A stretch of DNA of 64,000 bases from NCBI RefSeq assembly GCF_037975245.1, contig NC_092567.1:16671876-16735875 (forward strand), written 5' to 3'. Made by a program: the position numbers and the translations under genes. The notes below the pieces were generated by a model that saw only the letters and a list, made by a program, of their open reading frames with translations, ran no database searches and had not been told where the DNA came from. Source of the DNA: Apostichopus japonicus (lineage: Eukaryota > Echinodermata > Holothuroidea > Aspidochirotida > Stichopodidae). Below are positions 55,801 to 64,000 of the stretch, piece after piece; the first letter of the stretch is position 1, and each line of letters opens with the position of its first letter.

Positions 55801-58800
55801 TTACCGTTTTACCGGCATGTCACTCCAGCAGACTAACTGAGGTGGTTTTAATTAGTTTCGTTCATGCAGTAACAGCATCTTAACTCCAGTTGTAACTAAA
55901 GATGATGCTATTGTGGTGTAATGTTATAGTGGGGTCGTGGTTGAAATGTCTTGTAATAGAAAAGGGGGTTGTAAGATGGGGTGGGGGTGGGGGAAGGGTT
56001 GTTGTGATTCCATCTAGAGCTGATTGAACTCTAAAAGTATTATCTAGGTACCCACCGTGAACAGGATGTATATTGTTGGTCATAGCACAACTATTGGTGT
56101 CTAGTTTCTTCATGAGCAGATGTACAAGATGTCGATAAACAAAACCAATTAAGCCTTCATCAGTATGCAATCAATATATATAACAAGTTAGGTCAATGTT
56201 GCTGCACACAATTCAATTAAAGTAGCCACTAAATGATATATTCCTCGTTTTGGTTAGTTAAAGGTATCAATCATTTTTTGTGTTTTTTCATCAGGAAAAT
56301 TCAAAATCTGTGCTGAAAAGAGAGCAGAACCGAAAGAAAAGATTGCTACGAATATTGGACTCATTGCAGGAGGAACAGGTTTGTTAGATTCCATTACGTG
56401 ATATAACTGACAGTGTTACAAGCATGTAAGATTCCATTACATGAAATAACGAACAGTGTTACAAGTATGTCAGAGTCCCAATAACATTAATAAATGACAG
56501 CATTACAGGTATGTTAGATTCCATTACAAGAAATAACTGACAGTGTTTCAAGTATATTAAAGCCCAATAACATGAATAACTGACAGTGTTACAAGTATGT
56601 TAGATTCCATTACAAGAAATAACTGACAGTGTTTCAAGTATATTAAAGCCCAATAACATGAATAACTGACAGTGTTACAGGTATGTTAGATTCCATTACA
56701 TGAATAACTGACAGTGTTACAGGTACATGAAATAACCGACAGTGTAACAGGTATGTAAGATTCCATTACATGAAATAACTGACAGTGTTTCAAATATATT
56801 AAGGCCCAATAACATGAATAACTGACAGTGTTACAAGAATGTTAGATTCCATTACATGAAATAACTGATATTGTTCAAGTATATTAAAGCCCAATAACAT
56901 GAATAACTGACAGTGTTACAGGTATGTTAGATTCCCCATAATATCATAAAATGATGTTAACAGGGTTGTAAGAGATTACCAATTACATGACTGATTGTGT
57001 ATCGTTTTGTTTTGACATACCACTTACAGAATGGAGGTGGAGACAGTTACATTAGATAAATTTACAAAAGATATGGGGCTTGGGGGGGGGGCTGGGGAGG
57101 ACAGTGTTTGTTAGATTACCAATTACATGAATAACGGTGTAACATGTAACTGTTTCATTACCTATTACAAAATGGAGAGGAGAAGTGGGGGCAGGGTTTA
57201 TTAAACTTCCAGTTACATGACTGGTGGTAGGTATTTAAGTATAAGAGTTATGCAGTGAATATAATGGTGATAGGTAATTAAGTATAAGAGATATGCAGTG
57301 AATATGTGGTGATAGGTAATTAAGTATAAGAGTTATGCAGTGAATACGTGGTCTTACAGAATGACTTAAAGTCGGAGAAACCTGAACGCTTCTCAAACCA
57401 ATACTTGAGACTTCACATTTAAATATAGATGACCATCTTGATTATGTTTCCAATTTTGGTACGTCTTTTTTCCCTGTAGGCATTACCCCCATGCTACAGC
57501 TAATCCGTCAAATCTTTAAGGATCCTGATGATAATTCCAACTGTTGGCTTCTCTTTGCTAACCAGGTAAGTAACCATTACTTTGCATCTTCTTCCCAGAG
57601 CCATCCCTGAGACAACATGAAATGTTTCTTCCCTCCCAGAAAACGTTATCATTAGCTGATAAGTATGCATTAAAGGCATTGAAGACTCGCACCAAACCGT
57701 GTGCGGCCATCTGAAAAAGTTAACTTTCCATTGCTTGCAAGTGACGTTGTGTTTGTGTCGCTACAAAATGCAGACAGTACAGTAATGAAACGTGATACCT
57801 TGTTATCTTTAGCTGGACCTGAGATGTCCATCGCTGTATTGTTTGTACACTGTGCTGTGGGTATTGACCGCAGTTGTATGTACTGACTGTACACTAGCGT
57901 CTAATTACCGACGGTAGCAAGCTGTGTGTGTGTATTTTCTGGGATCGATGGCGGTGTCTAACACTTCTGTTACACCTCATTCGAAACTAGGTCAGATTAC
58001 CGGCATTAAACGTTTCTTTTTGCGCGAGTCTTCACACCTTTTAATACTCATATATGTGTAGTTAGTTCTCATGGGTATTAGCAGAGAGAACCTTGCGACC
58101 CTATTGACAGCTACTAGTACATTTATTAATTTTTTTTCTTCTAGTTGTTTTTGAGGGTTTTCTTTTTTATCCCAATAATGATTTGTCATAATCCCCTTTT
58201 TAACCACAGCAGACATAAATCATATTTTCCTTAAGTACTTGTCCTAAATTGTGCAGCTGTTTTTGCTAAGATATGAATATCCATCGCTACAATTTAATGT
58301 CGGGGAATTCTGCGTCGATGTGCGAGCTATTTCAAAGTCAACCTTCTTTTTCATTTCCGCTTGGCTTGTAGACGGAGAACGACATTCTGCTGAGAGAAGA
58401 GCTGGAGGAGATTGCGAGGGAACACCCGACAAGGATGAAACTCTGGTATACTCTAGACAGACCCGAGGAGGGTAAGTTTAATAGATAAAACTATGTGTAA
58501 AAATAAGTTGGCCTGAGGTTTCGATCCTAGCAGGATCTTCTTCAAAGGCTAAATGACAAGTAACAGTAACAGAAGGGACAAAAACACACACAGAATACAG
58601 ACAGGTTAATGAGCATGGTGAACACAAAGAGATAGATGTAAGGGGATTAGTAGACAAGGGATTGAGAGAAGAAAGAAAGAAACCAACAGTGGAAGAGGAG
58701 AGGTAGGAGATAAGCAGTGGAGGGACAAAGATAGGATTAAAGGAAGGGGGGTAGGGAATAAACTGGAGAAGGACTTTGTCCTTCTCCAGTTTATCCTACT

Positions 58801-61640
58801 TTTACACATTCTCTTAGACAGGCTCTCTAGTGGATAAGCAGTTTGCTAACAGTTTTATTTTATTTAGATAAAACTAGACAGTTTTCATCCAACAAAACAT
58901 TAAATGAGTTTGGTGTGTTTTGGGCCAATGGTTCCCAATTTACGTTTAAACTGCGATAACAGACTCAGAATATTGTGTTTTATACTCACAAGAAGACCAA
59001 TTCTGCATTTTGAGTCGAAAGCCACATCCCACTTATATCCTGTTTCCATCCGTTGATGTGTTTATTGTTTGTGGGAGGTATTCTTTTCGTTTCACCAGGA
59101 AATGGATCAGTTTGAGTTTATCGGTGATGTCATGATAGAGGCTTGAATATCTTGTCGATATTTGCTGGTTTATCATTGAAGTGTGATTTTAGCATAGTTA
59201 TAATGTTTCACTTCAACCTCAGCGTGGACCAAATTATTATTAGGATCAAATTTGTACATAAAAAGTACATTATAAGCGTCTAAAAAGGGAAATAGATTTT
59301 TTCAACTGAATTGCCACCATGATGTAAGTCACTAAACCCTGCTGTTGTCTTTAAATTTCAAAATTAAAAATGTCCATCTTTTGTCTGTGGTGCCAGATTT
59401 TCTTTCACCTATTTCAAAAGTTGACATCACTGCATTTGACACAATTTTTTTTTTTTTTTTTTTTTGCCAGCAGAAAATTTATGTTAAACAAATTTTAACG
59501 TGAAGAATGTGATGTGTTTGTATTTTTAGGCCTCTTGCAAGGACGTGAAGCAACATTGTTGTTGTTAGTTTGTCGCATGACGTCAAAATTGGGTATTTTA
59601 GTACTTCGTTATTTTGAGATGCTCTTGTTCGACGGTGCGATGTCTTGTCAAACAGTTGTCGAGTAAAGTACCGTGATGTGTCATGCCATCTGGTTTAAGT
59701 TCACAAGCTATTTTGATGTCACGCCTATAGTCACAGAAGATGTTCTGATCGTTCAGGCTTGAAGACAACGGATGACATCGGCAATAAACAAGACATGATT
59801 ACCTCATCGCAAAGATATGGAAATATAATATCAGCTGTTACACTGTTGAAGGATACATATACATATTTATATCTATATAAACTAGTGTTTGCACGGGTTA
59901 TCCGGGTACCCGGGTACCCGCCCGACGCGATACTACCCGGTTCCTAATTTATTACCCGAATCCTAAGCAAAGCGTGATTTAAAAAAAAAAAAAAAAAAAA
60001 AAATTGGCAAACCGACGGTTAGGCAGATTTCCCATTGACTTAGTGTGGTGTTAGGCTACAATGTGGTCGAAGATGACAGCAATAACGAAGGGGCCCGCTC
60101 GACGCGATATTACCCGGTTCCTAATTTATTACCCGAGTCATACGCAAAGTGTGATTGTTTAAAAAAAAAAAGAAATTGCAAACCGATGGTTAGGCTGATT
60201 TCCCATTGACATAGTGTGTTGTTAGGCTACCATGTGTTCGAAGATAACCGAGCAATAACGAAAGCTTTCCATAGATATCCTATAACTGCGTCACAATTTC
60301 AGCTAATAAACAGATGGCTAGGCTAGACTACCCCCATTGACTTAGTGTGGTGTTAGGCAACCATGTGGTCGAACGTAACAGCAATAACGAAAGTATTCCA
60401 TGAATGTCTTATAACTGCGTCACAACTCCAGCAAATAAACAGATGGTTAGGCTTAGCTAGATTTCTCATTGACTTAGTGTGGTGTTAGGCTACCATGTGG
60501 AAGAAATTATTATTTATTCATTCGTTTATTTCAAAGAAGGAAAGGCTGACAAGGAATTTTACGCGATGTTTATAGATTATTGACGGGATAACTAAAAAAT
60601 AGTAATCGCAAGTGGCTTTTTACTAATCGTTTATTCCAAATGCGATCAAATTGCGCGAATCGCGCAATCTCGCGGCTAATGCGAACCCTGGGCCTACATA
60701 ATAGATGGTAGTAGTATTAAAAACTGTTTAAGAGCTAAATTGGATATCTATATGGTTTGATCCAATAGACGTGCACGAGCTAGCATAAGCAGCGGCGACA
60801 GTGCGATGTTAGTAGTAATGCTAATTATAATTAAGTAATTAAGAAACACAAGCAAATAAAAATTATTGAGGGAGGTTTTATACCTTATCTTACACCTACG
60901 TATTTGAACATGAAAACATTGTCAGTAGAGAATATAATGCATTTCTTGAAAATCGTGATACACAAGGGTAAACAATTTTTTCCGGGTACCCGGATACCCG
61001 ACGGGTAACGGCCCTCGGGTACCCGGTTCCCGATTTTTGGACCCGTGTAAACACTAATATAAACATAATGGTTTGGATGTAGCTCGTCATGACAAAGATA
61101 GCATGGATGTAAAAGTACTTTGGAAGTATGATTATGATGAAATATCCATGAGAGTATGAATGTAAATCAGTAACACGACAGACAGTATGGATGCAAGAAC
61201 CATGAAAGTATGATTATGATGAAATATACATAAGAGTATGAATGTAAATCCATTACATTCCTGTGTTGATGTACTTAGATAAATTAGCATAAGAGCAATG
61301 ATAAAACTACTGAACACTGTTTAACCAATATCACTCATGAGAGGTAAAGTCCATAGAACAGATGTTCATGGTTTTAATGGATTACAGCAAGCCTGCTGTT
61401 ACACAGGGGTAACAAAGATGAATTATTCATTTTTTTAATTTTTATGATTTTTTTTATTTCCCCTCAGACTGGGAATACAGTAAAGGATTTGTGTCCGATG
61501 AGATGCTGAAAGAACATATGCCCCCTCCAGGAGATGATACCCTGATCTTGATGTGTGGCCCGCCACCCATGATACAGTATGCTTGCCTACCAAACCTCGA
61601 GAAACTTGGATACTCAGAGGACATGATATTTTCGTATTAG
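40810..61640 (+). CDS. CYB5R3: NADH-cytochrome b5 reductase (CYB5R3-like), complete, 9 exons, 306 aa
   Basis: This FAD enzyme passes electrons from NADH to cytochrome b5 for fatty-acid desaturation, sterol synthesis and reductive metabolism, on the ER and outer mitochondrial membrane. Exons: 40810-40830, 50151-50297, 51334-51406, 54023-54129, 54746-54875, 56295-56378, 57480-57565, 58372-58471 and 61468-61640. They total 921 nt in perfect phase with GT-AG junctions. Residues 8-29 form a membrane anchor. FAD-binding RPYTPVT is at 97-103 and GGKMSQYL at 129-136. NADH-binding [16 protein letters not shown] lies at 181-196, [14 protein letters not shown] at 211-224 and [15 protein letters not shown] at 279-293; the protein ends MIFSY. 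Length and motif order match the family (human CYB5R3 is 301 aa). Position 2 is Ser, so the N-myristoylation Gly of mammalian CYB5R3 is absent. CYB5R1 or CYB5R2 orthology is possible; invertebrates often have one ancestral copy. Confidence 0.96.
41696..42072. repeat. Large inverted repeat with an extra direct copy
   Basis: The left arm (about 41744-41846) includes GTCGTTCCCAAATTCATACA and GGGCTAATTCCCTTGCTTTA. The reverse complement of the right arm (about 41974-42072) includes GTCGCTCCCAAATTCATACA and GGGCTAATTCCTTTGTTTTA, about 100 bp at roughly 85% identity by eye. A flank, TCACTGAGAGGTTGACAAAG (41697), is also repeated in direct orientation near 41921. The unit thus combines a hairpin with a direct repeat. 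The family is unknown. Confidence 0.75.
46569..48200 (-). mobile_element. Foldback/MITE family M, copy 4, interrupted by hAT element D
   Basis: Left part 46569-46607 (TTGTCCCTTCTATCACTGTA, ...CATTCAGCCTCTGAAG) and right part 48141-48200 (CTCTGAAGAAGATCCTGCTA, GAAACGTCAGGCCC) form one continuous family M sequence in reverse orientation once the 1,533-bp insertion and one copy of the 8-bp duplication are ignored. Confidence 0.85.
46608..48140. mobile_element. hAT-type transposon D (1,533 bp, 8-bp TSD), nested in a foldback
   Basis: The ends are CAGGGACGTAGCCAGGGG and, reverse-complemented, CAGCGACGTAGCCAGGAA, with a perfect TSD CTCTGAAG (46600-46607 and 48141-48148). Because the target is a known family M repeat, the pre-insertion sequence is directly inferable, which confirms both ends. 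The shared ~110-bp box is at 47964-48067. A further CAGGGCGTAGCCAG at 47303 hints at an inner element. A poly-G run lies near 47677-47694. No transposase frame was found. Confidence 0.93.
50151..50297 (+). CDS. CYB5R3: CYB5R3 exon 2 (residues 8-56, membrane anchor)
   Basis: 147 nt from acceptor CATTCCAG to donor GTAACT. It encodes [20 protein letters not shown], then a basic linker (NKKPKGPPK) and the IPLVLVDRE start of the FAD domain. Confidence 0.95.
50298..51333 (+). other. CYB5R3 intron 2
   Basis: 1.0 kb intron with a poly-G run near 50711-50724 and a C-rich patch at 51117-51142. Nothing else is recognised. Confidence 0.75.
51334..51406 (+). CDS. CYB5R3: CYB5R3 exon 3 (residues 57-81)
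   Basis: 73 nt from acceptor ATTTCAG to donor GTAAGA. It encodes [20 protein letters not shown] and GLPVG, with Gly81 split. Confidence 0.96.
51438..52456. mobile_element. hAT-type transposon E (1,019 bp, 8-bp TSD) in CYB5R3 intron 3
   Basis: The ends are CAGGGCTCATTTTAAG and, reverse-complemented, CAGGGTTCATTTTAGA; a perfect TSD CTCCCTTG lies at 51430-51437 and 52457-52464. Just inside the ends are GCGATGCGAT-type palindromes on the left and GCAGTACTGCTAAGC on the right. It begins only 31 bp after the exon 3 donor. It lacks the ~110-bp box found in A-D, so it is a different subfamily. No transposase. Confidence 0.92.
52696..52862. repeat. 41-bp minisatellite (4 copies)
   Basis: CAGCCTAATTAACTGGTAAC followed by ATTCTACGCCCCCAATGACC repeats at 52696, 52737, 52778 and 52819, an exact 41-bp period with a few substitutions. 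Confidence 0.9.
53487..53861. mobile_element. hAT-type transposon F (375 bp, Charlie/SPIN-like ends)
   Basis: The left end CAGGGGTGGGCAACCTACGG continues into GCCCGCGGGCC; the reverse complement of the right end is CAGGGATGGGCAACCTTTTT. The flanks TCTTAGAG and CCTTAGAG match at 7 of 8 bases. CAGGGGTGGGCAA...GGCCCGCGGGCC ends are characteristic of widespread animal hAT MITEs. Non-coding. Confidence 0.88.
54023..54129 (+). CDS. CYB5R3: CYB5R3 exon 4 (residues 81-116, FAD-binding motif)
   Basis: 107 nt from acceptor TTTTACAG to donor GTAAGA. It encodes [20 protein letters not shown] and [15 protein letters not shown]. Confidence 0.97.
54204..54597 (+). pseudogene. Relic of a non-LTR retrotransposon RT 3' end (frameshifted)
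   Basis: The frame encodes [20 protein letters not shown], then [20 protein letters not shown]. This is the conserved Y.TR......L..PR...G..SF...G...WNSLP..L segment near the C-terminus of CR1/Rex-like reverse transcriptases. Just upstream, about 54375-54405, C-V-H-G and Y-L-T-D pieces of the preceding RT motif appear in different frames, so there are small frameshifts. It is a decayed 5'-truncated copy in CYB5R3 intron 4. Confidence 0.65.
54598..54618 (+). repeat. 21-nt copy of CYB5R3 exon 5 in intron 4
   Basis: ATTGATGTCAGAGGACCCAA plus T is identical to 54830-54850 inside exon 5 (codons for IDVRGPN). It sits exactly between the LINE relic and an AT-rich tail, 127 bp upstream of the exon 5 acceptor. 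Confidence 0.9.
54619..54725. repeat. AT-rich simple repeat tail
   Basis: Degenerate TATATATTTATGTATG units, then (ATTT)n and (ATTC)n. This probably represents an expanded 3' tail next to the LINE relic. Confidence 0.75.
54746..54875 (+). CDS. CYB5R3: CYB5R3 exon 5 (residues 117-160)
   Basis: 130 nt from acceptor GCTTTAG to donor GTAAGT. It encodes [20 protein letters not shown], then [21 protein letters not shown] 21-nt piece of this exon (54830-54850) is duplicated in the preceding intron. Confidence 0.97.
54876..56294 (+). other. CYB5R3 intron 5
   Basis: 1.4 kb intron with one tRNA-like SINE fragment (about 55060-55150). The rest shows nothing recognisable. Confidence 0.7.
55060..55150 (+). 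repeat. tRNA-derived SINE-like fragment
   Basis: GGTTCAAATCC (55132-55142) is a perfect B-box consensus preceded by CAGGCCCA. GGTAGCTGATAC about 45 bp upstream resembles an A box. It does not fold as a tRNA. A T-tract-poor, AT-rich 3' flank follows. Confidence 0.45.
56295..56378 (+). CDS. CYB5R3: CYB5R3 exon 6 (residues 160-188)
   Basis: 84 nt from acceptor TCATCAG to donor GTTTGT. It encodes [20 protein letters not shown] and GLIAGGTG, the first NADH-binding loop. Confidence 0.96.
56385..56965. repeat. Minisatellite based on AATAACTGACAGTGTTACAA (CYB5R3 intron 6)
   Basis: More than a dozen imperfect units alternate AATAACTGACAGTGTTACAG + GTATGTTAGATTCCATTACA with AATAACTGACAGTGTTTCAA + GTATATTAAAGCCCAATAAC. 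The two alternating unit types form a higher-order ~80-bp repeat. Confidence 0.9.
57225..57352. repeat. ~46-bp tandem repeat (3 copies)
   Basis: TAAGTATAAGAGTTATGCAG followed by TGAATA and GTGGTGATAGGTAAT repeats three times in CYB5R3 intron 6. Confidence 0.85.
57480..57565 (+). CDS. CYB5R3: CYB5R3 exon 7 (residues 188-216)
   Basis: 86 nt from acceptor CCCTGTAG to donor GTAAGT. It encodes [20 protein letters not shown] and CWLLFANQ. Confidence 0.96.
57566..58371 (+). other. CYB5R3 intron 7
   Basis: 0.8 kb intron; nothing recognised in it. Confidence 0.75.
58372..58471 (+). CDS. CYB5R3: CYB5R3 exon 8 (residues 217-250)
   Basis: 100 nt from acceptor GCTTGTAG to donor GTAAGT. It encodes [20 protein letters not shown], then [13 protein letters not shown]. 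Confidence 0.96.
58480..58866. mobile_element. Foldback/MITE family M, copy 5 (full length)
   Basis: The left part has GTGTAAAAATAAGTTGGCCT, GAGGTTTCGATCCTAGCAGG and the core TAACAGTAACAGAAGGGAC. The right end has TACTTTTACACATTCTCTTA, then AGTGGATAAGCAGTTTGCTA, the complement of the left ends of copies 1 and 3. A hairpin with perfect 17-bp arms and a 3-nt loop lies at 58758-58794. It starts 9 bp after the exon 8 donor. Confidence 0.82.
58867..59880 (+). other. CYB5R3 intron 8, left part
   Basis: About 1 kb with a poly-T run (59443-59465); nothing else recognised. Confidence 0.6.
59883..61056. mobile_element. hAT-type transposon G (1,174 bp, 8-bp TSD) with internal tandem repeats
   Basis: The ends are TAGTGTTTGCACGGGT and, reverse-complemented, TAGTGTTTACACGGGT, followed on both sides by GGGTACCCGG palindromes. 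The TSD ATATAAAC is perfect (59875-59882 and 61057-61064). Inside, a block with GGTTAGGC...GACTTAGTGTGGTGTTAGGC recurs about four times (about 60005, 60175, 60310 and 60435), and a GACGCGATA..ACCCGGTTCCTAAT block recurs twice (59926 and 60099). Poly-A tracts punctuate the copies. No transposase. The TAGTG start separates it from the CAG-ended elements. Confidence 0.92.
61065..61467 (+). other. CYB5R3 intron 8, right part
   Basis: About 400 bp with a duplicated ~30-bp ATGATTATGATGAAATAT.CAT block (about 61130 and 61212). No gene. Confidence 0.6.
61468..61640 (+). CDS. CYB5R3: CYB5R3 exon 9 (residues 250-306 and stop)
   Basis: 173 nt from acceptor CCCCTCAG to TAG at 61638-61640. It encodes [20 protein letters not shown], the [19 protein letters not shown]-binding motif, and ends MIFSY. 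Confidence 0.96.
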
Positions 61641-61943
61641 GAAAAAAAAAGAATAATTTCTGTTGTTGGCATCGGCACGTCTCTGACAATTCTGGTAACA
61701 TGGATAATAAGATAACCCATCTCTCTAAGCCACTGGTTATCTAGTTAGTTAGTTATAAGATACCCATCTTTGTTTAGCAACTGGTTCTAAAGATTTCTGT
61801 AGTAGGAACATATCTCTCTTAACAACTAACAATAAGGATGGTGCTAATAGGATACCCATCCCTCCTTAGCAACTGGTAATACTGATTGTGATAAAAAAAT
61901 ACCCATTTTCTGTACTGGCTATACAAACTGTTGGTAATAAGGT
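61641..61943 (+). other. CYB5R3 3' UTR and downstream DNA
   Basis: Immediately follows the stop. TAGCAACTGGT and GATACCCATC words recur loosely. No canonical AATAAA could be placed, so the transcript end is unknown. Confidence 0.5.
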
Positions 61944-62424
61944 ACTGAGATAGTAAACCTATATACTGGTATAGTGGGAACCCACTGAGATAGTGTAACT
62001 ATATACCAGTATAGTGAGAACCCACTGAGATAGTATACCTATATATTGGTTTAGTGAGAACCCACTGAGATAGTATACCTGTATACTGGTATAGTGAGAA
62101 CCCACTGAGATAGTATACCTATATACTGGTATAGTGAGAACCCACTGAGATAGTATACCCATATACTGGTTTAGTGAGAACCCACTGAGATAGTATACCT
62201 CTATACTGGTATAGTGAGAACCCACTGAGATAGTATACCTATATACTGGTATAGTGAGAACCCACTGAGATAGTGTACCTATATACTGGTATAGTGAGAA
62301 CCCACTGAGATAGTGTACCTATATACTGGTATAGTGAGAACCCACTGAGATAGTATACCTATATACTGGTATAGTGAGAACCCACTGAGATAGTATACCT
62401 ATATACTGGTATAGTGAGAACCCA
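61944..62424. repeat. 40-bp minisatellite, 12 copies in exact register
   Basis: ACTGAGATAGTATACCTATA + TACTGGTATAGTGAGAACCC repeats every 40 bp from 61944 to 62424 without length change, with scattered single substitutions. Frames of about 88 codons on the minus strand are a by-product of the 120-bp (3-unit) period. Confidence 0.97.
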
Positions 62425-64000
62425 ATTTATATAATGGTCATAAGGTGCCTTACCCTCCTGGTAGCCACTGGCTGTAAATTCATGCATGCCATGGTAGCTA
62501 CTGGCTATAAATATGGTGAAATTATTCAAAACTGTAACCAGTAACCAGTGGCTATACAAATATTAATACAAGAATACTCTCTGTATGTTACCCAATGGCT
62601 GAGTGGTGATGCAAATGGCTGATTACCATAGCCAGTGGCTAATATAGATTGACCAATAGATATTGTCACCAAAAAATGCTGATTTTCATACAAATATTTT
62701 CTGAGTTTACATGAGATGGATATACCATCAGGTTTTTGTTGTTGTTGCTGTGAGAGATTTTAGTCATTACCAGCTAAAATGCATTGTCACCACAGACTCT
62801 TGCTTATACATGGTCTTTAAATAACAATGCTTCAGTTGTTTGATCTGATTTTTCAAGTGATCATTTCGAACACTTGGTTTGTCCTTCCAATTCTTTGGAA
62901 ATGGGCTTGCAAGGTCATGCTTATTTATTTTAGGTGAACGATTAGAATGCTAGTGAACCAGCAGTGGTATGTGTATAGTGCAGAGGTGGTGGTAGGGGGT
63001 GTGTTTGCTGAAGAGACGTGACTTTGCCAAAGTTGTCTCTTGTCACCAGTCCCAGAATTAGCAACGTTTATGAGAATTCCCTGTCTCGGATGGAGGGTGT
63101 AGTCTTGTAGACAATTCACAATATTTATTTATGTGTTGGTTTGCATATTGCAGCTTCTGAATCTGAGCTATTCTGTGTGGTTGGTTGTTCTCGCTTTGTA
63201 CATATGTGGTGAGGGGCTAAGCCTTCCATTGTTGCGTTGCATATTGGGTCAACTGTTAAGACTTGCTTTGCACTAATGTGGTAAGCGACTAAGCCTTCCA
63301 TTGTTGGCTAATCTCTTCTATAAATCCCTTGGCAGGTTGTTAGCTTTTTTCTAGAGTATAATGTTATTTCAATGCTTCGATTCCTTGCCCAAGGCAGAAG
63401 GAATCTATGTGATGGTGATGGCGTGTGTGTATCTGTGTGTATATATGTGACACTTGCTCGTAAATGCTATAACTTCAGAAAGGATAACTTGGGTACATTT
63501 CATACATTAGGTAGAACTGGTTTGGGATTTGTAGTTGGTATTGGTCAAAGGTCATTTGAGGTCAGCATGGGTCAAAGTCTGAAAACATGATTTCACACAA
63601 TATGTCAAGCAGTGGAAGTTGCAAGAAGTCCAAACTTGGTGTGTAGCTTGCTGTTGGTGAGTAGATGATTCTCATGAATGTCAAAGGTAATTTGATGTCA
63701 ACACAAAACTGTGAAAAACTAGGAATGTTGCATGTGCAGTTCTAAAATCTCTGATCTATTCTGGTTCTCACTTCATTCTTGGACAAATATGAGTCACTTG
63801 CACTCCCTAGTCAGAAAGTTGTTTTGAATTTTGAGCTATTGTATGGCAAGGAATTACAAAGCCAACTATCTTTCTGGTTATTTGCATGCTATGGTCTATC
63901 TTATAATAGATTGCTTGTGAGCCTGCTGTTGTAACTACATTATCAAGGAATATGTTTGATGTTGAGTTGGTCATGATGGATTTAAATATTCAAGCTAGAG
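62425..64000. other. Intergenic to window end
   Basis: 1.6 kb without a supported gene. CTAAGCCTTCCATTGTTG occurs twice (about 63219 and 63290). The patch at 63540-63720 has clustered AGGTCA words and resembles 33700-33845, suggesting a dispersed repeat. Confidence 0.5.

Noticed and set aside
61944-62424. Repeat-encoded protein on the minus strand
   Set aside because: The frame exists only because a 40-bp unit repeats three times per 120 bp; there is no start context and no splice or family support.

Overview
This window is nuclear DNA of an intron-rich animal, most likely a marine invertebrate deuterostome and plausibly an echinoderm such as a sea cucumber. That assignment is an inference from gene structure, repeat style and the close match of the proteins to known animal families; no single sequence here proves it. 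Exons are short, with GT-AG introns, and cover only about 3.3 kb of the 64 kb. The rest is introns and intergenic DNA packed with DNA transposons, foldback elements, LTR retrotransposon pieces, minisatellites and simple repeats.

Layout. (1) 1-1860 (+): the 3' end of a Ty3/Gypsy-type LTR retrotransposon, with the pol C-terminus, a polypurine tract and a complete 1.5 kb LTR, lying antisense in intron 5 of the next gene. (2) 1992-7255 (-): the first five coding exons of RUVBL2 (Reptin), residues 1-153 including the Walker A loop. The rest of the gene lies left of the window. (3) 7256-32000: about 25 kb with no gene I can support. It holds an internally deleted Gypsy element inside a (TA)n array, hAT-type elements with 8-bp target duplications, two large foldback elements with arrays of short repeats, SINE-like relics and a U2-snRNA-like fragment. 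(4) 32012-35660 (+): a two-exon gene for a TNF-receptor-superfamily-like type I membrane protein of 651 residues. (5) 35661-40809: intergenic, with several minisatellites. (6) 40810-61640 (+): a complete nine-exon NADH-cytochrome b5 reductase gene (CYB5R3-like, 306 residues). Its introns carry three hAT elements, a nested hAT inside a foldback repeat, and a LINE relic abutting a 21-nt copy of the gene's own exon 5. (7) 61641-64000: downstream DNA with a 40-bp minisatellite.

The three genes do not form a functional unit: a AAA+ ATPase of chromatin and snoRNP complexes, a cell-surface receptor, and a flavoprotein of the ER or outer mitochondrial membrane. They look like ordinary neighbours. I see no new multi-gene system. 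The most unusual material is in the repeats: a conserved ~110-bp box with a hairpin, shared by hAT-type elements with different ends; an 8-bp-TSD foldback built from two kinds of tandem repeat; a U2-headed sequence; and the exon-5 microduplication.
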